Assembly: GCA_947311455.1 (NCBI GenBank)
Contig: CAMZKY010000294.1
Span: 1-6,872 of the forward strand
Direction of reading: 5' to 3'
Origin: an uncultured Marinosulfonomonas sp.
GTDB lineage: Bacteria; Pseudomonadota; Alphaproteobacteria; Rhodobacterales; Rhodobacteraceae
DNA length: 6,872 nt
Both the position numbers and the translations under genes were made by a program. A model generated the notes under the pieces. That model did no database searches. It had not been told where the DNA came from and saw nothing but the letters and a program-made list of their open reading frames with translations. This document shows positions 5,854-6,872 of the stretch, piece after piece; the first letter of the stretch is position 1; every line of letters starts with the position of its first letter.

Positions 5854-6725
5854 TGCAAAACCGCGATGGCAACAAGGCCAATATCGCCTTCTACCCGTTG
5901 ATGATCATGTTGGTTGTTATGTCGGCAGGCCCGATCGTGTTGATGCTGATGACGTCTTTACGCCCAAATGTGGACATTACCTCGCCCACCGCCAGTTTCT
6001 TTTTCATGCCAACCTTGCGCAATTACGAAACCACATTGTGTGATTTGCTTTGGTACAAGCCTGAACATGTGGGCTATTGTAATCCTATGTTTGGACGGGC
6101 GTTGATCAATTCATTGATTGTGGCAATCAGTTCAACATTTTTGACATTGGTCATTGGCTGCATGGCGGCCTATTCTTTAGTGCGGTTCAGGTTTTTTGGC
6201 CGCGATGTGGTGTCCTTGACAACCCTGATGATGCGCATGGTGCCGCCTGCGGTTTTGCTGGTGCCGGTGTTCGGGATCTGGACATTCCAGTTCGGTATCA
6301 GTGGCACGGTTGGCGGGATCATCCTGATCTATACCGCAATGAACCTGCCATTCGTGATCTGGATATTACAAAGCTTTATCGTTCAAGTGCCAATCCAGCT
6401 GGAAGAAGCCGCGCGCATGGATGGCGCGGGGCCGTTTCGGGTGTTTTTTCTGGTGGTTCTGCCCCTGATTAAACCCGGTTTGGCGGCGGCTGCAATCTTT
6501 ACATTCCGCATCGCGTGGAATGAATTCTTGCTGGCGAATGCCTTGTCAGACCGCAACTCACGCACCGTGCCGGTGACAATCGTCAACAGCCTGTCCGATT
6601 TGGGTATTGATTGGGGCGTGTTGATGGCCACGGGTATGTTGCTGGCAATTCCACCCATTCTGTTCACGTTTTTTGCCGCACGCCAAATCATCACAGGGAT
6701 GACGGCGGGTGCTGTAAAGGGCTGA
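5853..6725 (+). CDS. ABC transporter permease, MalG/UgpE type
   Basis: This is the second channel subunit, 290 residues, in the inner membrane. Helices are visible near residues 12-34, 84-110, 120-145, 150-175, 205-225 and 256-276. The EAA loop LEEAARMDGAGPFRVFF (183-199) with LPLIKPGL after it is canonical for docking on the ATPase. The periplasmic loop after helix 1 is longer than usual for this class: between the common FMPTLRNYETTL and ALINSLIVA segments it holds an extra stretch of about 15-18 residues bounded by Cys63 and Cys76, which could form a disulfide. The gene overlaps the first permease by one base and has an ideal ribosome site, so the pair is coupled. The isomerase-like gene begins 28 bases downstream with no terminator between. 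Confidence 0.95.
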   Translation: MQNRDGNKANIAFYPLMIMLVVMSAGPIVLMLMTSLRPNVDITSPTASFFFMPTLRNYETTLCDLLWYKPEHVGYCNPMFGRALINSLIVAISSTFLTLVIGCMAAYSLVRFRFFGRDVVSLTTLMMRMVPPAVLLVPVFGIWTFQFGISGTVGGIILIYTAMNLPFVIWILQSFIVQVPIQLEEAARMDGAGPFRVFFLVVLPLIKPGLAAAAIFTFRIAWNEFLLANALSDRNSRTVPVTIVNSLSDLGIDWGVLMATGMLLAIPPILFTFFAARQIITGMTAGAVKG

Positions 6726-6753
6726 TTTTTCTTACTGTTCTCGGGAGACCAAA

Positions 6754-6872
6754 ATGAAACTTGTAATTGCCGGAGATAGCGCCGGAGAACCCCTTGCCCT
6801 GACGCTTTATGATTATCTGAAAGACCGCGACGGCCTTGATGTAACGGAATTTTCCCATCCCGAAGATGGCGC
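6754..6872 (+). CDS. RpiB/LacA/LacB-family sugar-phosphate isomerase, N-terminal part, runs off the window
   Basis: ATG 6754 is preceded by GGAG (6744-6747) with 6 bases of spacing, and the frame is open for 39 codons to the right edge. The product begins MKLVIAGDSAGEPLALTLYD, matching the Rossmann-like start of the RpiB/LacA/LacB family: a short strand, then a G-x-D-x-A-G substrate loop and a helix. Family members interconvert aldose and ketose phosphates such as ribose-5-phosphate, galactose-6-phosphate or tetrulose phosphates. The loop reads GDSAG where ordinary RpiB has GADHAG, so His is replaced by Ser, which suggests a substrate other than ribose-5-phosphate. Its place 28 bases after the second permease implies that it acts on the imported compound or its product. 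The catalytic Cys/Thr region lies beyond the window. Family call good, substrate open. Confidence 0.8.
   Translation, partial: MKLVIAGDSAGEPLALTLYDYLKDRDGLDVTEFSHPEDG

Overview
The window looks like a stretch of an alphaproteobacterial chromosome, probably from the marine Rhodobacterales/roseobacter type. I infer this from moderate GC content, codon use, and the combination of a FadR-type GntR regulator, a MalK/UgpC-type sugar ABC transporter and a Tm-1-like (UPF0261) protein. No marker gene fixes the taxon. The region is densely coding. There are no RNA genes, insertion sequences, CRISPR arrays or signs of gene decay, and no gap between genes exceeds 200 bases.

The layout is two divergent gene groups around a 192-base regulatory gap (2184-2375). 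Leftwards on the minus strand lie a GntR/FCD regulator (1524-2183), an MBL-fold hydrolase of the N-acyl homoserine lactonase-like family (526-1395), and the first 166 codons of a Tm-1-like ATP-binding-domain protein (500 down to the window edge). Rightwards on the plus strand lies a complete carbohydrate importer: ATPase (2376-3455), periplasmic binding protein (3512-4858) and two permeases (4942-5853 and 5853-6725). It is followed by the start of an RpiB/LacA/LacB-type sugar-phosphate isomerase (6754 to the window edge).

The two sides appear to be wired together. A TGTATACA palindrome, typical of GntR/FCD operators, sits in the candidate promoter of the importer (perfect 10-bp TTGTATACAA, 2285-2294) and again in the leader of the hydrolase/Tm-1 pair (1425-1432). 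The simplest reading is a local regulon: the GntR protein senses a carboxylate or phosphorylated sugar intermediate. It then controls uptake of a small carbohydrate or polyol, an isomerisation step, a lactone or ester hydrolysis step, and the unexplained Tm-1-like enzyme. The substrate cannot be read from the sequence. A perfect 11-bp stem-loop between the binding-protein and permease genes probably tunes their relative expression. The pathway itself is the most interesting candidate for something undescribed.
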